Source of the DNA: Pseudomonas sp. MAG733B
GTDB taxonomy: Bacteria; Pseudomonadota; Gammaproteobacteria; Pseudomonadales; Pseudomonadaceae
NCBI RefSeq assembly: GCF_036884845.1
Contig: NZ_CP145732.1
Span: 2,914,001 to 2,978,000 of the forward strand
Direction of reading: 5' to 3'
DNA length: 64,000 bases
Position 1 is the stretch's first letter; each line of letters begins with the position of its first letter. Below are positions 1 to 7,899 of this stretch, in pieces. The position numbers were made by a program, and so were the translations under genes. Below the pieces are notes generated by a model that saw only the letters and a program-made list of their open reading frames with translations, had not been told where the DNA came from and ran no database searches.

Positions 1-80
1 TATCGTTCCCGTGTCGCTGGCAATTCAGCGATCGGGTTTAGCAGCTCGGTAAATTTCAAGGCTCGCCAGTGTCACCCTAT

Positions 81-156
81 GGTGGCTGTGCGTGGGGCAC
101 TTCGGTGCGCCGGGTTCCTTGATCCCTGGTCTGCTAACCCGCGTACAGCCGCCACC
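81..156 (+). ncRNA. C4-antisense-RNA-like structured leader
   Basis: The RNA can fold as a three-way junction. The outer stem pairs GGTGG/CTGT (81-89) with ACAG/CCACC (145-156), with a three-base bulge. One inner hairpin is GCAC-TTCG-GTGC (97-108). The other pairs CGGGTT (111-116) with AACCCG (136-141) and displays a loop ending CTGCT. The 10-base box GTTTAGCAGC occurs on both sides (36-45 and 163-172), and its TTAGCAG part complements CTGCTAA at 131-137. This resembles phage-type C4 antisense RNAs, which act on boxes in their own transcript. The family name is from memory and was not checked with a covariance model. Confidence 0.55.
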
Positions 157-208
157 CAGTCCGTTTAGCAGCGACGAGTGGCAGCTCCATTGATCAAGGA
201 GTTTTACC

Positions 209-568
209 ATGTTCAAACCAACACCCAACCCCCCCGAAACCGACGACGTTTCCCCGTACGATTCCCCCGATTCCAAAAAGCTCCACGAAGCCGCCGACCG
301 CGCGTTGGATTACCATCTCAATCCTCCAAAAGACCCTGAATCACCGCGCCAACCCAGCACGATGTTCACCATCGTCCCCGACATCACCACCGAATCACTG
401 TTGGCCCATGCCTGCGAATCCCTGGCCTCGGCCAGTGTCATGGCCAGTGACCTCGCCGGGTTCGTGGAAGGCCCTCAGCGCAACGCGTTGCTGGGCATTG
501 CGCAGATCATCATGCTCGGCGAACTGGCAGTGAACCGGGCACTGGATAACCTGGATCCGCAGGGCTGA
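209..568 (+). CDS. DUF6124 family protein
   Basis: This 119-residue soluble protein has a proline-rich N-terminus (PTPNPPET), a middle segment ending in TMFTIVP, and a C-terminal helical half containing LLAHACESLASASVMASDLA and a hydrophobic GIAQIIMLGEL stretch. That layout matches the Pseudomonas DUF6124 group, whose function is unknown. The ATG follows a clear AAGGAG ribosome site about seven bases upstream. A C4-like structured RNA occupies the leader, so translation or mRNA stability may be controlled by RNA folding. No signal peptide or membrane span is visible. Confidence 0.75.
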   Translation: MFKPTPNPPETDDVSPYDSPDSKKLHEAADRALDYHLNPPKDPESPRQPSTMFTIVPDITTESLLAHACESLASASVMASDLAGFVEGPQRNALLGIAQIIMLGELAVNRALDNLDPQG

Positions 569-576
569 CACAACCC

Positions 577-709
577 TTGTGGCGAGGGAGCTTGCTCCCG
601 CTGGGTTGCGCAGCAACCCCAAATCCCGTGAGTATCTATCTCTTGATTCCACTTCAACCGGGTTTGCGACGGCTTCGCCGCCGAGCGGGAGCAAGCTCCC
701 TCGCCACAA
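577..709. repeat. REP-like inverted repeat, GGCGAGGGAGCTTGCTCCC family, copy 1
   Basis: Two 26-base arms (577-602 and 684-709) are exact inverted copies built around GCGAGGGAGCTTGCTCCCGC. Each arm is itself a small palindrome. The spacer of about 80 bases holds no gene. The same family recurs at 38151-38272. The REPIN-like arrangement between DUF6124 and the RHS gene may also act as a transcript end. Confidence 0.85.
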
Positions 710-817
710 CAATAACCGCGCCCCTGCGCAAAAAATGACTATCAGTTCTGCTAGTACCCAGCTCTCAATCCAGCGCCGATACTCGAGTTTTCAGACCCTG
801 AAAGCTCGGAGGCGCCA

Positions 818-1909
818 ATGTCTACCCCTCACATCCATCTGCTCTGCCGCAATCTATACGACCCACTGGATCGTCTGATCGGCCAAACTCACCCGGACAT
901 AGCCGCGCATCAGCGCTTCTACTGCAACAGCCGCCTAACCACCGAAATCCAAGGAGCGTTGCACTATTCCTTCGTTCAGCACGAAGACCATTTGCTGGCG
1001 CAAAAGCATTACCTGGATAACAAACACGACACCACGTTGTTGGCTACTGACCTGCAACGCTCGGTCCTGCAAGCATTGGAAGCCGGTCACCAACGGCGAC
1101 CCATTGCCTACACCACATATGGGCATCGCATTGCCGAAAGCGGCTTATCCAGTTTGTTGGGGTTCAACGGCGAACGACCTGACCCCGTGACAGGGCATTA
1201 TCTATTGGGGAATGGCTATCGTGCGTTCAACCCGGTGTTGTTGCGGTTTAACAGTCCGGACAGTCTGAGTCCATTTGGCAAGGGTGGGTTGAATTCGTAT
1301 GCGTATTGTTTAGGCGATCCGATCAATTTGACTGACTCAGACGGACATTCTGTAATTCCGGTAGCGATTGCCGGAACGCGCTGGCGACGATTCGTACCAG
1401 CACAAGTGGCGGCAAGGGTAGAAAGGAAATTAATAGATGAGACGAGGACAATTCAACTGGCTTATCCTGCTGATAGGAGGGTTTCATTAAAGCCTGGGGT
1501 AACTGTAGAACAAGCCATCGAAGCACGTCGTCAAACTGACCGGCTCAATTTTTTAGGAAAAAATGACCGGTTGTATAACGAAAAATTTCTAAACGATTAT
1601 TCTATAATAAAGCGGGAGAGTGCACTTCTGGAGAGAAATGTTGGCATACCTGCCAGCCAGAATGAACAACTTAAACTGATGAACTATATAAAAGCTGGTC
1701 GAATGAAAAAAGGCGAAGTGTATTCCTCTGAAAGATTAATTGAAGCGGCAGAAAATGGAAATTTTGATCCTGAAGTAAGGCTTAATGATCGTCCAAGTCA
1801 AACAGAGGCTATAATCTATTATCGTAATCTTCAGGGTGCACGTAACCCTAGTGCTTTCCGATATATGCAGGAGGCGAGGCGAATTAGAGAGCAGTTTTTT
1901 ATTTTGTAG
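818..1909 (+). CDS. Short RHS repeat-associated core protein with variable C-terminal domain
   Basis: Residues 1-130 carry a degenerate RHS segment (RNLYDPLDRLIGQT, YTTYGHR). The conserved RHS core follows at about 130-175 (LGFNGERPDPVTGHYLLGNGYR, FNSPDSLSPFGKGGLNSYAYCLGDPIN). The last ~185 residues are unrelated to the core, rich in Lys, Glu and Asn, and encoded by clearly more AT-rich DNA. That is the usual layout of a polymorphic toxin tip. Only the last part of a full RHS shell is present. I do not recognise the C-terminal domain. No immunity-sized gene follows: a terminator lies about 50 bases downstream. The start has a GGAGG site. Confidence 0.8.
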   Translation: MSTPHIHLLCRNLYDPLDRLIGQTHPDIAAHQRFYCNSRLTTEIQGALHYSFVQHEDHLLAQKHYLDNKHDTTLLATDLQRSVLQALEAGHQRRPIAYTTYGHRIAESGLSSLLGFNGERPDPVTGHYLLGNGYRAFNPVLLRFNSPDSLSPFGKGGLNSYAYCLGDPINLTDSDGHSVIPVAIAGTRWRRFVPAQVAARVERKLIDETRTIQLAYPADRRVSLKPGVTVEQAIEARRQTDRLNFLGKNDRLYNEKFLNDYSIIKRESALLERNVGIPASQNEQLKLMNYIKAGRMKKGEVYSSERLIEAAENGNFDPEVRLNDRPSQTEAIIYYRNLQGARNPSAFRYMQEARRIREQFFIL

Positions 1910-1961
1910 ATGATCAAAACTGTTCCAGTAGAGAGTTTTAACAGCTATACCATTTATCTTC

Positions 1962-1999
1962 AAAAAAAACCGCGGCCCCCTTCAAGGGCCGCGGTTTTT
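1962..1999. terminator. Bidirectional rho-independent terminator
   Basis: A run of eight A residues, the stem CCGCGGCCC/GGGCCGCGG, and a run of T form a hairpin with U-tracts in both directions. It can end the RHS transcript on the plus strand and the curlin operon on the minus strand. Confidence 0.9.
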
Positions 2000-2011
2000 C
2001 ACGCCGCGCGA

Positions 2012-3460
2012 TTACTGCTGCAACACTGTTGCCTGGTTGGCCGTACCAAACTGCTGCACGTTGGCGTTCTGGTAGTTGCCACTCTGATCAACACTGGCAA
2101 TGTTGCCGGTGCCGCCCTGGGTGACGTAGGCCACGTTCATGGTGTCAGCCTGTTTGATGGTGATCATGTTGTCGTCGCCATACACCTGTGCGGTGTACGC
2201 CTGGTTGCCGAGACCTTCCTGGTTGAACTCGGTGCTGTTGCCGGTGCCGTTGGTGCTGCCCTGGGCCAGGTTGGTGGTGCCGCGCTGGTCGGAGATCAGG
2301 ATGTTGTCGCTACCGTTCTGGTCGAAGTACAGCTCGTTGAACGAGTTGGTCTGGCTGACCGTGGTTTTGTTGCCGGTACCGGTCTGGTTGGTGGTCATGA
2401 TGTGGCCAATGCCGTCCTGGGTGAAGCTGGCGATGTTGCCATTGCCGGCCTGGTTGACGGTGGCGCGTTGGTTGCTGCCGAACTGGCCGCCCAGTTGCGG
2501 GCCTTTCCAGTTGCTGGCGTAGACCTTGTTGTCATTACCCACCGAGTTGGCGTTGAGCACATGGCCGTCGCCAGTCTGGTAGGTGAAGTGCACGTTGCCG
2601 GTGCCCTGTTGATAGAGCGCGACGGTGGAGCCCAGCGATTCGAACTGGTCGGCGTAGATGGCGTTGAGGTCGCCGACTTGCAGCACGGTGGCCACGTTGT
2701 CCTGGCCGAAGCTCTGGTCGACGATGGCTTCGTTGGTCTGCCCGTACTGGTTGATGGTGGCCTGGGCGTTGATCTGGGTGTCTTGCCAGACTTCGGTGCC
2801 GTTGCCGTCGCCGTACTGGTTGATGGTCAGGGTGCCGCCTTCGCCATAGCGCTGGTCGCCATAGGCATAGTTGGTGCTGCCGGCCTGGTTGATGTTGATC
2901 TGGCCGCCCATTTGAGCAATCTGTTCGGCGGTCGCGTAGTTGGCGGTGCCGTACTGGATGATCACGGCGTTGTTGGCCATGCCCAGCTGGATCTGTTCGA
3001 TGTTGGCTTCGTTGCTGTCACCGTACTGGTAGGTCTGGCCGGATGTGTTTTCCTGGCTGTCCTGATAGATGAACGAGAAGTTGCCGCTGCCTTGCTGCAG
3101 TTGCAGGGCTTCGCCGCCGCCGACACCGATCGATTGACTGGCATGGCTGACGTTGGCGCTGCCGGTCTGGGTCTGGGTGATGGTGCTGTTGTCTTCGTAC
3201 AGTTGCTCGGCGTAACCGGCGTTGTAGTCGCCGACCTGGGTCTGGGTAATGGTGCTGGTCGCGTGGTCTTGCACGGCGGCCGCGTCATTGCCCGAGCCGA
3301 GTTGCTGCTGGGTGGCGGTACTGAACGGCGCCGCGCTCTGTTTCACATCGGCGATGTTGGCGGTACCGAACTGGTTCTGGATGGACTCGCTGTCATCGGC
3401 CAATGCCTGGGCACTGATTACGACCAGTATGGCGGCGGTTATGGGCGTCAGTTTGAACAT
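2012..3460 (-). CDS. csgA: Curlin-repeat amyloid subunit, CsgA-like (large)
   Basis: A Sec signal peptide (residues 1-21, ending AQALA) precedes about twenty degenerate curlin repeats of roughly 23 residues with the pattern Q-x-G-x-x-N-x-A-x-x-x-Q (for example QQGSGNFSFIYQ, QYGTANYATAEQ, QAGNGNIASFTQ). At 482 residues it is about three times E. coli CsgA, which has five repeats. The predicted product is a secreted amyloid fibre subunit. It lies 27 bases after the CsgB-like gene and ends at the bidirectional terminator. No csgE, csgF or csgG is in the window, so the export system must be elsewhere or different. Probably the last gene of the sigma54-driven unit that starts at 7617. Confidence 0.85.
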   Translation of the reverse strand: MFKLTPITAAILVVISAQALADDSESIQNQFGTANIADVKQSAAPFSTATQQQLGSGNDAAAVQDHATSTITQTQVGDYNAGYAEQLYEDNSTITQTQTGSANVSHASQSIGVGGGEALQLQQGSGNFSFIYQDSQENTSGQTYQYGDSNEANIEQIQLGMANNAVIIQYGTANYATAEQIAQMGGQININQAGSTNYAYGDQRYGEGGTLTINQYGDGNGTEVWQDTQINAQATINQYGQTNEAIVDQSFGQDNVATVLQVGDLNAIYADQFESLGSTVALYQQGTGNVHFTYQTGDGHVLNANSVGNDNKVYASNWKGPQLGGQFGSNQRATVNQAGNGNIASFTQDGIGHIMTTNQTGTGNKTTVSQTNSFNELYFDQNGSDNILISDQRGTTNLAQGSTNGTGNSTEFNQEGLGNQAYTAQVYGDDNMITIKQADTMNVAYVTQGGTGNIASVDQSGNYQNANVQQFGTANQATVLQQ

Positions 3461-3487
3461 GATGAAACCTCCAAGTGGTGCAGTGCT

Positions 3488-3949
3488 TTAGCGATATTGA
3501 GTGACCGAGACGCTCATTCCATTGCCTGCCTGGGTCACAGCGGCTTGCTGACCCGTGCCGGCCTGGACGATGTTGGCGTCGTTGTTGTTGCCGTTCTGGG
3601 AAATCTGCGCACGGTTGTGGCTGCCCGATTGGGTAATCGATGCGGCGTTGCCGGAACCCTGCTGGTTGATCAATGCCATCAGGTCGCTGCCTTGTTGCAG
3701 GATGTAGGCTTCCTGATTGCTGCCCGACTGCACAATCTGGCCGAGCAGCGATTGGCCGTTCTGTTGCAACAGCGCGATGTTGGCCTGGCCGTTCTGGTCG
3801 ATCAGTGCTTGCTGGCCCACCGGAGGTGGCAGCTCGCCGAGATCGGCGCCGGGCGCCAGGTCATCGTTCTCCATCAAATCGTCGGCGCGTACGCCTGCGC
3901 TGCTGCAAAGCAGAAGCAGGCAGAGCAGGGCGGCGGTCGACGTTTTCAT
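3488..3949 (-). CDS. csgB: Curlin minor subunit / nucleator, CsgB-like
   Basis: This 153-residue exported protein has a signal peptide (ALLCLLLLCSSAGVRA), an acidic linker (about 23-45, DDLMENDDLAPG), then about five curlin repeats (IDQNGQANIALLQQNG, QSGSNQEAYILQQG, QQGSGNAASITQSG, QNGNNNDANIVQAG). It ends in a short VSVTQYR tail. Length and order (B before A) match CsgB, the surface nucleator of curli. A strong GC hairpin sits between it and the upstream Ig-like gene. Assignment as B rather than a second A subunit rests on size and order. Confidence 0.8.
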   Translation of the reverse strand: MKTSTAALLCLLLLCSSAGVRADDLMENDDLAPGADLGELPPPVGQQALIDQNGQANIALLQQNGQSLLGQIVQSGSNQEAYILQQGSDLMALINQQGSGNAASITQSGSHNRAQISQNGNNNDANIVQAGTGQQAAVTQAGNGMSVSVTQYR

Positions 3950-3974
3950 GGCCTTGTCCTTTGGTTGAGGGCTT

Positions 3975-4003
3975 GCCCCACCAGCCGGGTCGGCCGGTGG
4001 GGC
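3975..4003. promoter_or_regulatory. Intercistronic GC-rich hairpin
   Basis: GCCCCACC (3975-3982) pairs with GGTGGGGC (3996-4003), extended by an inner GCCG/CGGC. There is no T-run, so it is not a classic terminator. It may set the ratio of amyloid mRNA to the upstream secreted-protein mRNA by processing or by protecting the 3' part. Confidence 0.6.
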
Positions 4004-4009
4004 GAGCGC

Positions 4010-6235
4010 TTACTGCACGGTGACGTTGATGGTGCGTACAGAGCCCGGTGTGGATCGGATGGTCGCCGTCGGGTTGACCGATGGGACGACCGCGTTCGTG
4101 ACGTTCAAGGTCCAGCGCCCGGTAATTGCCACGTTGGCGGTGCCCAGGGTGACCAGACCGGTCGGCGTGGTGACCTGGATGGTCACGGTGTTGCCGAGGA
4201 TCGTCGAGGACGTACCGGTGAAGTTCCAGGTAAAGCGGTTGCCGGCACGTGCGGTGACGGTGGCAGCCGTTACGTTGAAGACTTCAAGCACCAGAGGGGG
4301 TGAGACTTGCACCGTGACGGTGACCGGTGCCGACAGGGCGCCGAGGCTGTCCCGTGCGACATAGGTAAAGGTCGTGGTGAAAGGCGCGAGGATCACCGCC
4401 GGAGGCGTGTAGGTCACTGCCGTGCCATTGATGGCCACGGCGCCGCGAAGAGGCTGCGTCACGCTGGCGATAGCCAGTGGTCCGTTGCCGTCCGGATCGC
4501 TGTCGTTGCCCAACACGTTGATGTTCACTGCGGCGGTGCCCTGGGTCGAGATGCTGTCAGCCACACCCACCGGCGCCAGATTAGGCGGCGGATTCACGGT
4601 GACAGTCACGGTCGCCGCAGTGGTCGAGGCCAGGCCTTTGGCGTCTTGAGCCTTGTAGGTGAAGGTCGCGATCAACGGAGCAGTAACCACCGCCGGCGGG
4701 GTATAGATCACCGTTGAAGTGCTGCTCAATGCCACGGAGCCGCCACCGACCGCTGGGGTCAACGACGAGATGCTCAGTGGCGTGTTGTTGTCCGGATCGT
4801 TGTCGTTGGCCACCAGGTTCAGGGTGACGGGAACACCAGCGGTGGTGGTGCCACTGTCGGCGACAGAGATCGGCGCCTGGTTTTCACCGGTGTCCGGCGC
4901 AGTACCGACCACTACGACCGGCTCGGTATCGCTGCCGCCCGAGGCCGATTTGATCGTCACGGTGGCTGGTGGCTGAGTCAGGTCGGCGACGGTCAGGCGT
5001 TGCAGGGTGCCGGACTTGGTCAACCGTCCGTAGCCTTGGGCAACCATGTCCGGTACCACCACTTCGTCAGACGAGGTGGCTTCGATCAGCAGGCTGTGAT
5101 TGCTCCAGTTGTAGCGAGCGGTCTGCACTTTCACCACGTCAGAGACTTTGCTGGATACCGCGGTCGGCCGGTTGGTGCTGGTCGGATCCGTTGCGGTGAC
5201 TACCACCACCGGAGGTACGGTGCTACCGGTCAGGCGATGGCCGAAGAACTGGCCAGTGTTGTCGCCGAGCATGCCGGTCAGGCATGGCGTTTGTGGTGGT
5301 CCGGCAACCAGGGCCACGCTTTCGCGGAAGCACAGGACCGAATTGTTCGCCGATTTGCCGAACACTTCGACCCGGGTACCAGAAGCGACGCGACGGTAAG
5401 TCGCGCGACCGATCTCCACAGCGGTTTGCGCGCGGCTGTCGAGGATCTTGCCGGACACGGTGAAGAGGTTGGTCTGGATGGTCCCGGGCGGGCCCACGAT
5501 GCGCAGGAAGTTGGTGTTGTTGGGGCTGCCTTTGATCGCCTCGGTGAGGTTCGGATCACCGACGAAGGTTTCGATGGCGCCGGTTTCCGGGTTCACTTCG
5601 GTGTAAGGGCCGTTGACACTTTGCAGGAACGGTCCGACGTCACCATTGAGCGCGCCGCTGAAGTTGCCCGGTGCGCCGATGCCGATGTCGCGGGTGATGT
5701 TGATCGCCCGACGGCCCGGGGTGGTGACGTTGACCGTTTCCACACCGTACGGGTGGGTGATGGTGTAGGTCCCGGCAACAGGCACGTTCACCCGCAGACG
5801 AATCCGCGCGAAGCTTGCCTGGTCGCCGTCGATTGGGTCTTCGGCAGAGAATGCCGCTTCGATCCCGGCCACATAGGCGTCCACGCCATACCCACCGACA
5901 TCGTTGATGCTGGTTTCGGCGAGGAACCAGAAGGCTTCCGGTGGCCAGTTATCCGGGAACACGATCGGCAACGTGTCATCGAAAAAACCGGGTTCCGGAT
6001 TCAGGATGCACATGTAGGTGGGAGCGCCCGGTGCGGTGGGTGAGCGCGAGCTGGTTGCCTTCGACTGACACAGTTCCAGTTTCAGCAGACTGCTGTCCTG
6101 GTACCACATGGGGAATTTCCCCGTGGCGAAGGTGTAGGGGCCGGGGTCGACGGCAGCGAGTTGCGCGAACGCACTGCCAGTTAGCGAGAGAGTCAGCCCG
6201 AGCGCGTTGAGCGCGAAGCGTGGCCACTTGTTCAT
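4010..6235 (-). CDS. Large secreted protein with two tandem Ig/cadherin-like modules
   Basis: The product has 741 residues from the ATG at 6235, which has a strong AGGAGG site. A longer reading frame has no ribosome site. After a signal peptide (LTLSLTGSAFAQ) comes a ~310-residue domain shared with the next upstream gene (DIGIG, GPFLQSVNGPYTE, FVGDPNLTEA). Two ~95-residue modules follow, each with NxAP...DNDPD or NDSDPD and TFTYxAxD, typical of bacterial Ig/cadherin-like adhesive domains. A C-terminal beta-rich domain ends the protein. It starts 36 bases after its paralogue and precedes csgB, suggesting a cell-surface or matrix role. I do not recognise the shared N-terminal domain. Confidence 0.8.
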   Translation of the reverse strand: MNKWPRFALNALGLTLSLTGSAFAQLAAVDPGPYTFATGKFPMWYQDSSLLKLELCQSKATSSRSPTAPGAPTYMCILNPEPGFFDDTLPIVFPDNWPPEAFWFLAETSINDVGGYGVDAYVAGIEAAFSAEDPIDGDQASFARIRLRVNVPVAGTYTITHPYGVETVNVTTPGRRAINITRDIGIGAPGNFSGALNGDVGPFLQSVNGPYTEVNPETGAIETFVGDPNLTEAIKGSPNNTNFLRIVGPPGTIQTNLFTVSGKILDSRAQTAVEIGRATYRRVASGTRVEVFGKSANNSVLCFRESVALVAGPPQTPCLTGMLGDNTGQFFGHRLTGSTVPPVVVVTATDPTSTNRPTAVSSKVSDVVKVQTARYNWSNHSLLIEATSSDEVVVPDMVAQGYGRLTKSGTLQRLTVADLTQPPATVTIKSASGGSDTEPVVVVGTAPDTGENQAPISVADSGTTTAGVPVTLNLVANDNDPDNNTPLSISSLTPAVGGGSVALSSTSTVIYTPPAVVTAPLIATFTYKAQDAKGLASTTAATVTVTVNPPPNLAPVGVADSISTQGTAAVNINVLGNDSDPDGNGPLAIASVTQPLRGAVAINGTAVTYTPPAVILAPFTTTFTYVARDSLGALSAPVTVTVQVSPPLVLEVFNVTAATVTARAGNRFTWNFTGTSSTILGNTVTIQVTTPTGLVTLGTANVAITGRWTLNVTNAVVPSVNPTATIRSTPGSVRTINVTVQ

Positions 6236-6270
6236 GATGCCTCCTGATGCAGATCTGGGCATGAGAGCGT

Positions 6271-7617
6271 TCATTGCACGATGACCACTTCTTCGGTGTC
6301 GCCGCCGCCATTGGATGACGCCACGTGAACCTTGGCCGGTGGAATCGGCGTAATGCCGGTCGTCAGGTTTTTCACCGCGCCATCGCCGCTGAGGGCGCCG
6401 ATGGCGACCCCGTTGCCGGTGGTGACGGTGAGGACCGGTGGCGAAGTTTCATCACTGGTCGAAGCCACGACAGTGATCTGTCCGCTGCTCAGGCTGTACT
6501 CGGCCTTTGAAATCACGACGAGGTCGGTCAGCGGCATGGACAAGGAGGTGGGTGTGCTGGTCGCGATGGCCAGATGGTTGTCAGCCGTCACCACCAGGTT
6601 GTTCGGCAACGTCGGGTTGGTGGAGGACTGTGCGTACCAGTGGCCGGCGGTGTTGGCCTCGGTCAGGTTCAGCACTGGGCTGTTGCTGTCCAGCGTCACG
6701 ATGGCCGGTGGCGGTGGCGCCATCACGAAAACGTCTTGTTGCGCCACCGGTGCGCTGGCACCGGCTTTACGCGAGTACGTGCTGCGTTCGGCGATGATCG
6801 GAGTTGGGCGGACTACCGTCGACAACTTGCCGGAAATGGCCATCACCGTGGTGCGCAAGTCCAGTCCGTTGGGCCCTTCGATGCGGATAAAGTTGGTGTT
6901 GAAAGGGCTGCCGGTGAAGGCTTCTTCCAGGTTTGGATCGCCAACGAACTGCTCGGCTGCACCGGTGACCGGGTTGGTCTCGGTGTAGGGGCCGTTGACG
7001 CTGCGCAGGAACGGACCGATGTCGCTTTTGAGTGCGCCATCGTAGGTTTTCGGTGTGCCGATACCGATGTCCCGGGTCATGTTGATCGCGCGGCGACCAC
7101 CGGCGGGCACGTCGAAGATGTCGACGCCGTAGGGGTGGGTGATGGTGTAGACACCGGCGGTGGGCACGTCGACCCGAATACGGATACGGCCAAAACTGAC
7201 CTGATCGCCTTCTTTCGGTTCTTCTGCGGCAAAGGCGGCTTCTACGGCGCTGACATAGGTCAGGTCGATGCCTCGGGCAGCGTCGACGATGGAGCCGTCG
7301 CCGGTAAACCAGAACGCTTCATCGGGAAAGTTGGTCGGGAAAACGATGGGTTGTGTATCGTCGAAAACACCAGGAACGGCGCCCAAAAGGCACATGTAGG
7401 ACGGCGTGCCGGGGACGCCAGGAACCCTTGAACTGACAGCTTTTGTCAGGCACAGATCAAGGGTTCGACCATGGGTGTCCTGATACCAAGAGGCGAAGCC
7501 ACCCGTGGCTGGTACGTAGGGGCCGGGATCTACAGCAAACAGCGCAGCCTGGGCAGCGCCTTGGGCCAGAGCGCTCACGATCAGGGCGATCGTGGTTTTG
7601 GACAGTAAAGGGTGCAT
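6271..7617 (-). CDS. Secreted protein of unknown function, paralogue of the downstream Ig-like protein
   Basis: The 448-residue product starts at the ATG at 7617, preceded by GAGGGA. The upstream reading frame extends into the promoter region and is rejected. A signal peptide (ALIVSALAQGAAQA) leads to a domain with AVDPGPYVPATG, WYQD, two conserved Cys regions (LCLTKA, YMCLLG), DIGIG, GPFLRSVNGPYTETNP, FVGDPNLEEA and GSPFNTNFIRI. The same motifs occur in the neighbouring gene. It ends in DTEEVVIVQ. It is the first gene after a sigma54 promoter at 7676-7691 and probably begins a unit ending in csgA. No enzyme motif was seen; inferred to be extracellular or periplasmic. Confidence 0.75.
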   Translation of the reverse strand: MHPLLSKTTIALIVSALAQGAAQAALFAVDPGPYVPATGGFASWYQDTHGRTLDLCLTKAVSSRVPGVPGTPSYMCLLGAVPGVFDDTQPIVFPTNFPDEAFWFTGDGSIVDAARGIDLTYVSAVEAAFAAEEPKEGDQVSFGRIRIRVDVPTAGVYTITHPYGVDIFDVPAGGRRAINMTRDIGIGTPKTYDGALKSDIGPFLRSVNGPYTETNPVTGAAEQFVGDPNLEEAFTGSPFNTNFIRIEGPNGLDLRTTVMAISGKLSTVVRPTPIIAERSTYSRKAGASAPVAQQDVFVMAPPPPAIVTLDSNSPVLNLTEANTAGHWYAQSSTNPTLPNNLVVTADNHLAIATSTPTSLSMPLTDLVVISKAEYSLSSGQITVVASTSDETSPPVLTVTTGNGVAIGALSGDGAVKNLTTGITPIPPAKVHVASSNGGGDTEEVVIVQ

Positions 7618-7675
7618 GAGTATTCCCTCTATCAGAGTACCTGCCCCTTGGATATGGGTCAGTTGACAGGGCTTC

Positions 7676-7691
7676 GGCAACTCCCATGCCA
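7676..7691 (-). promoter_or_regulatory. Sigma54 promoter for the secreted-protein/curlin operon
   Basis: Read on the minus strand the site is TGGCATGGGAGTTGCC, which fits TGGCAY-R-N4-TTGC with the GG and GC doublets at the correct 10-base separation. Predicted initiation is about 48 bases upstream of the 7617 ATG. The adjacent regulator gene mnxR encodes a sigma54 activator. Confidence 0.75.
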
Positions 7692-7743
7692 ACCGCAGAA
7701 AACGGCCGTGAGAGGCCCGGCGCACAGGCGTTTGCCCGGCGCT

Positions 7744-7829
7744 GGGGAAGGGTTTCCCCGGATATGGGAAAGGGGCTCTTTCCCCAGGATTGGGGGTAGA
7801 TGGGGGCAATGGGGCAGGGTGGGGGAAAG
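7744..7829. promoter_or_regulatory. Clustered GGGGAAAG/CTTTCCCC boxes, candidate MnxR upstream activator sites
   Basis: Inverted repeats GGGGAA-N4-TTCCCC (7744-7759) and GGGAAAG-N5-CTTTCCC (7766-7784), plus a half site GGGGGAAAG (7821-7829), lie 50-150 bases upstream of the sigma54 promoter. This is the distance expected for enhancer binding. The same boxes occur upstream of the multicopper oxidase promoter. Confidence 0.6.
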
Positions 7830-7899
7830 AAGCCCGCCGTCAGGCAAACTGCCAGCAGTGGGCTATAAACCTTGTAAGGGATTTCCGGGAACAACATCC

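Noticed and set aside
25..276. 83-codon minus-strand frame at the left end
   Set aside because: It overlaps the structured C4-like leader and the DUF6124 start and has no ribosome site.
2012..3460. Regularly spaced repeats suggesting a CRISPR array
   Set aside because: The repeats are degenerate, have no constant spacer layout, and translate into curlin repeats.
1910..4303. 797-codon open frame on the plus strand opposite the curlin genes
   Set aside because: It is the antisense of repeated curlin codons; the low-complexity product and lack of a ribosome site show it is a shadow.
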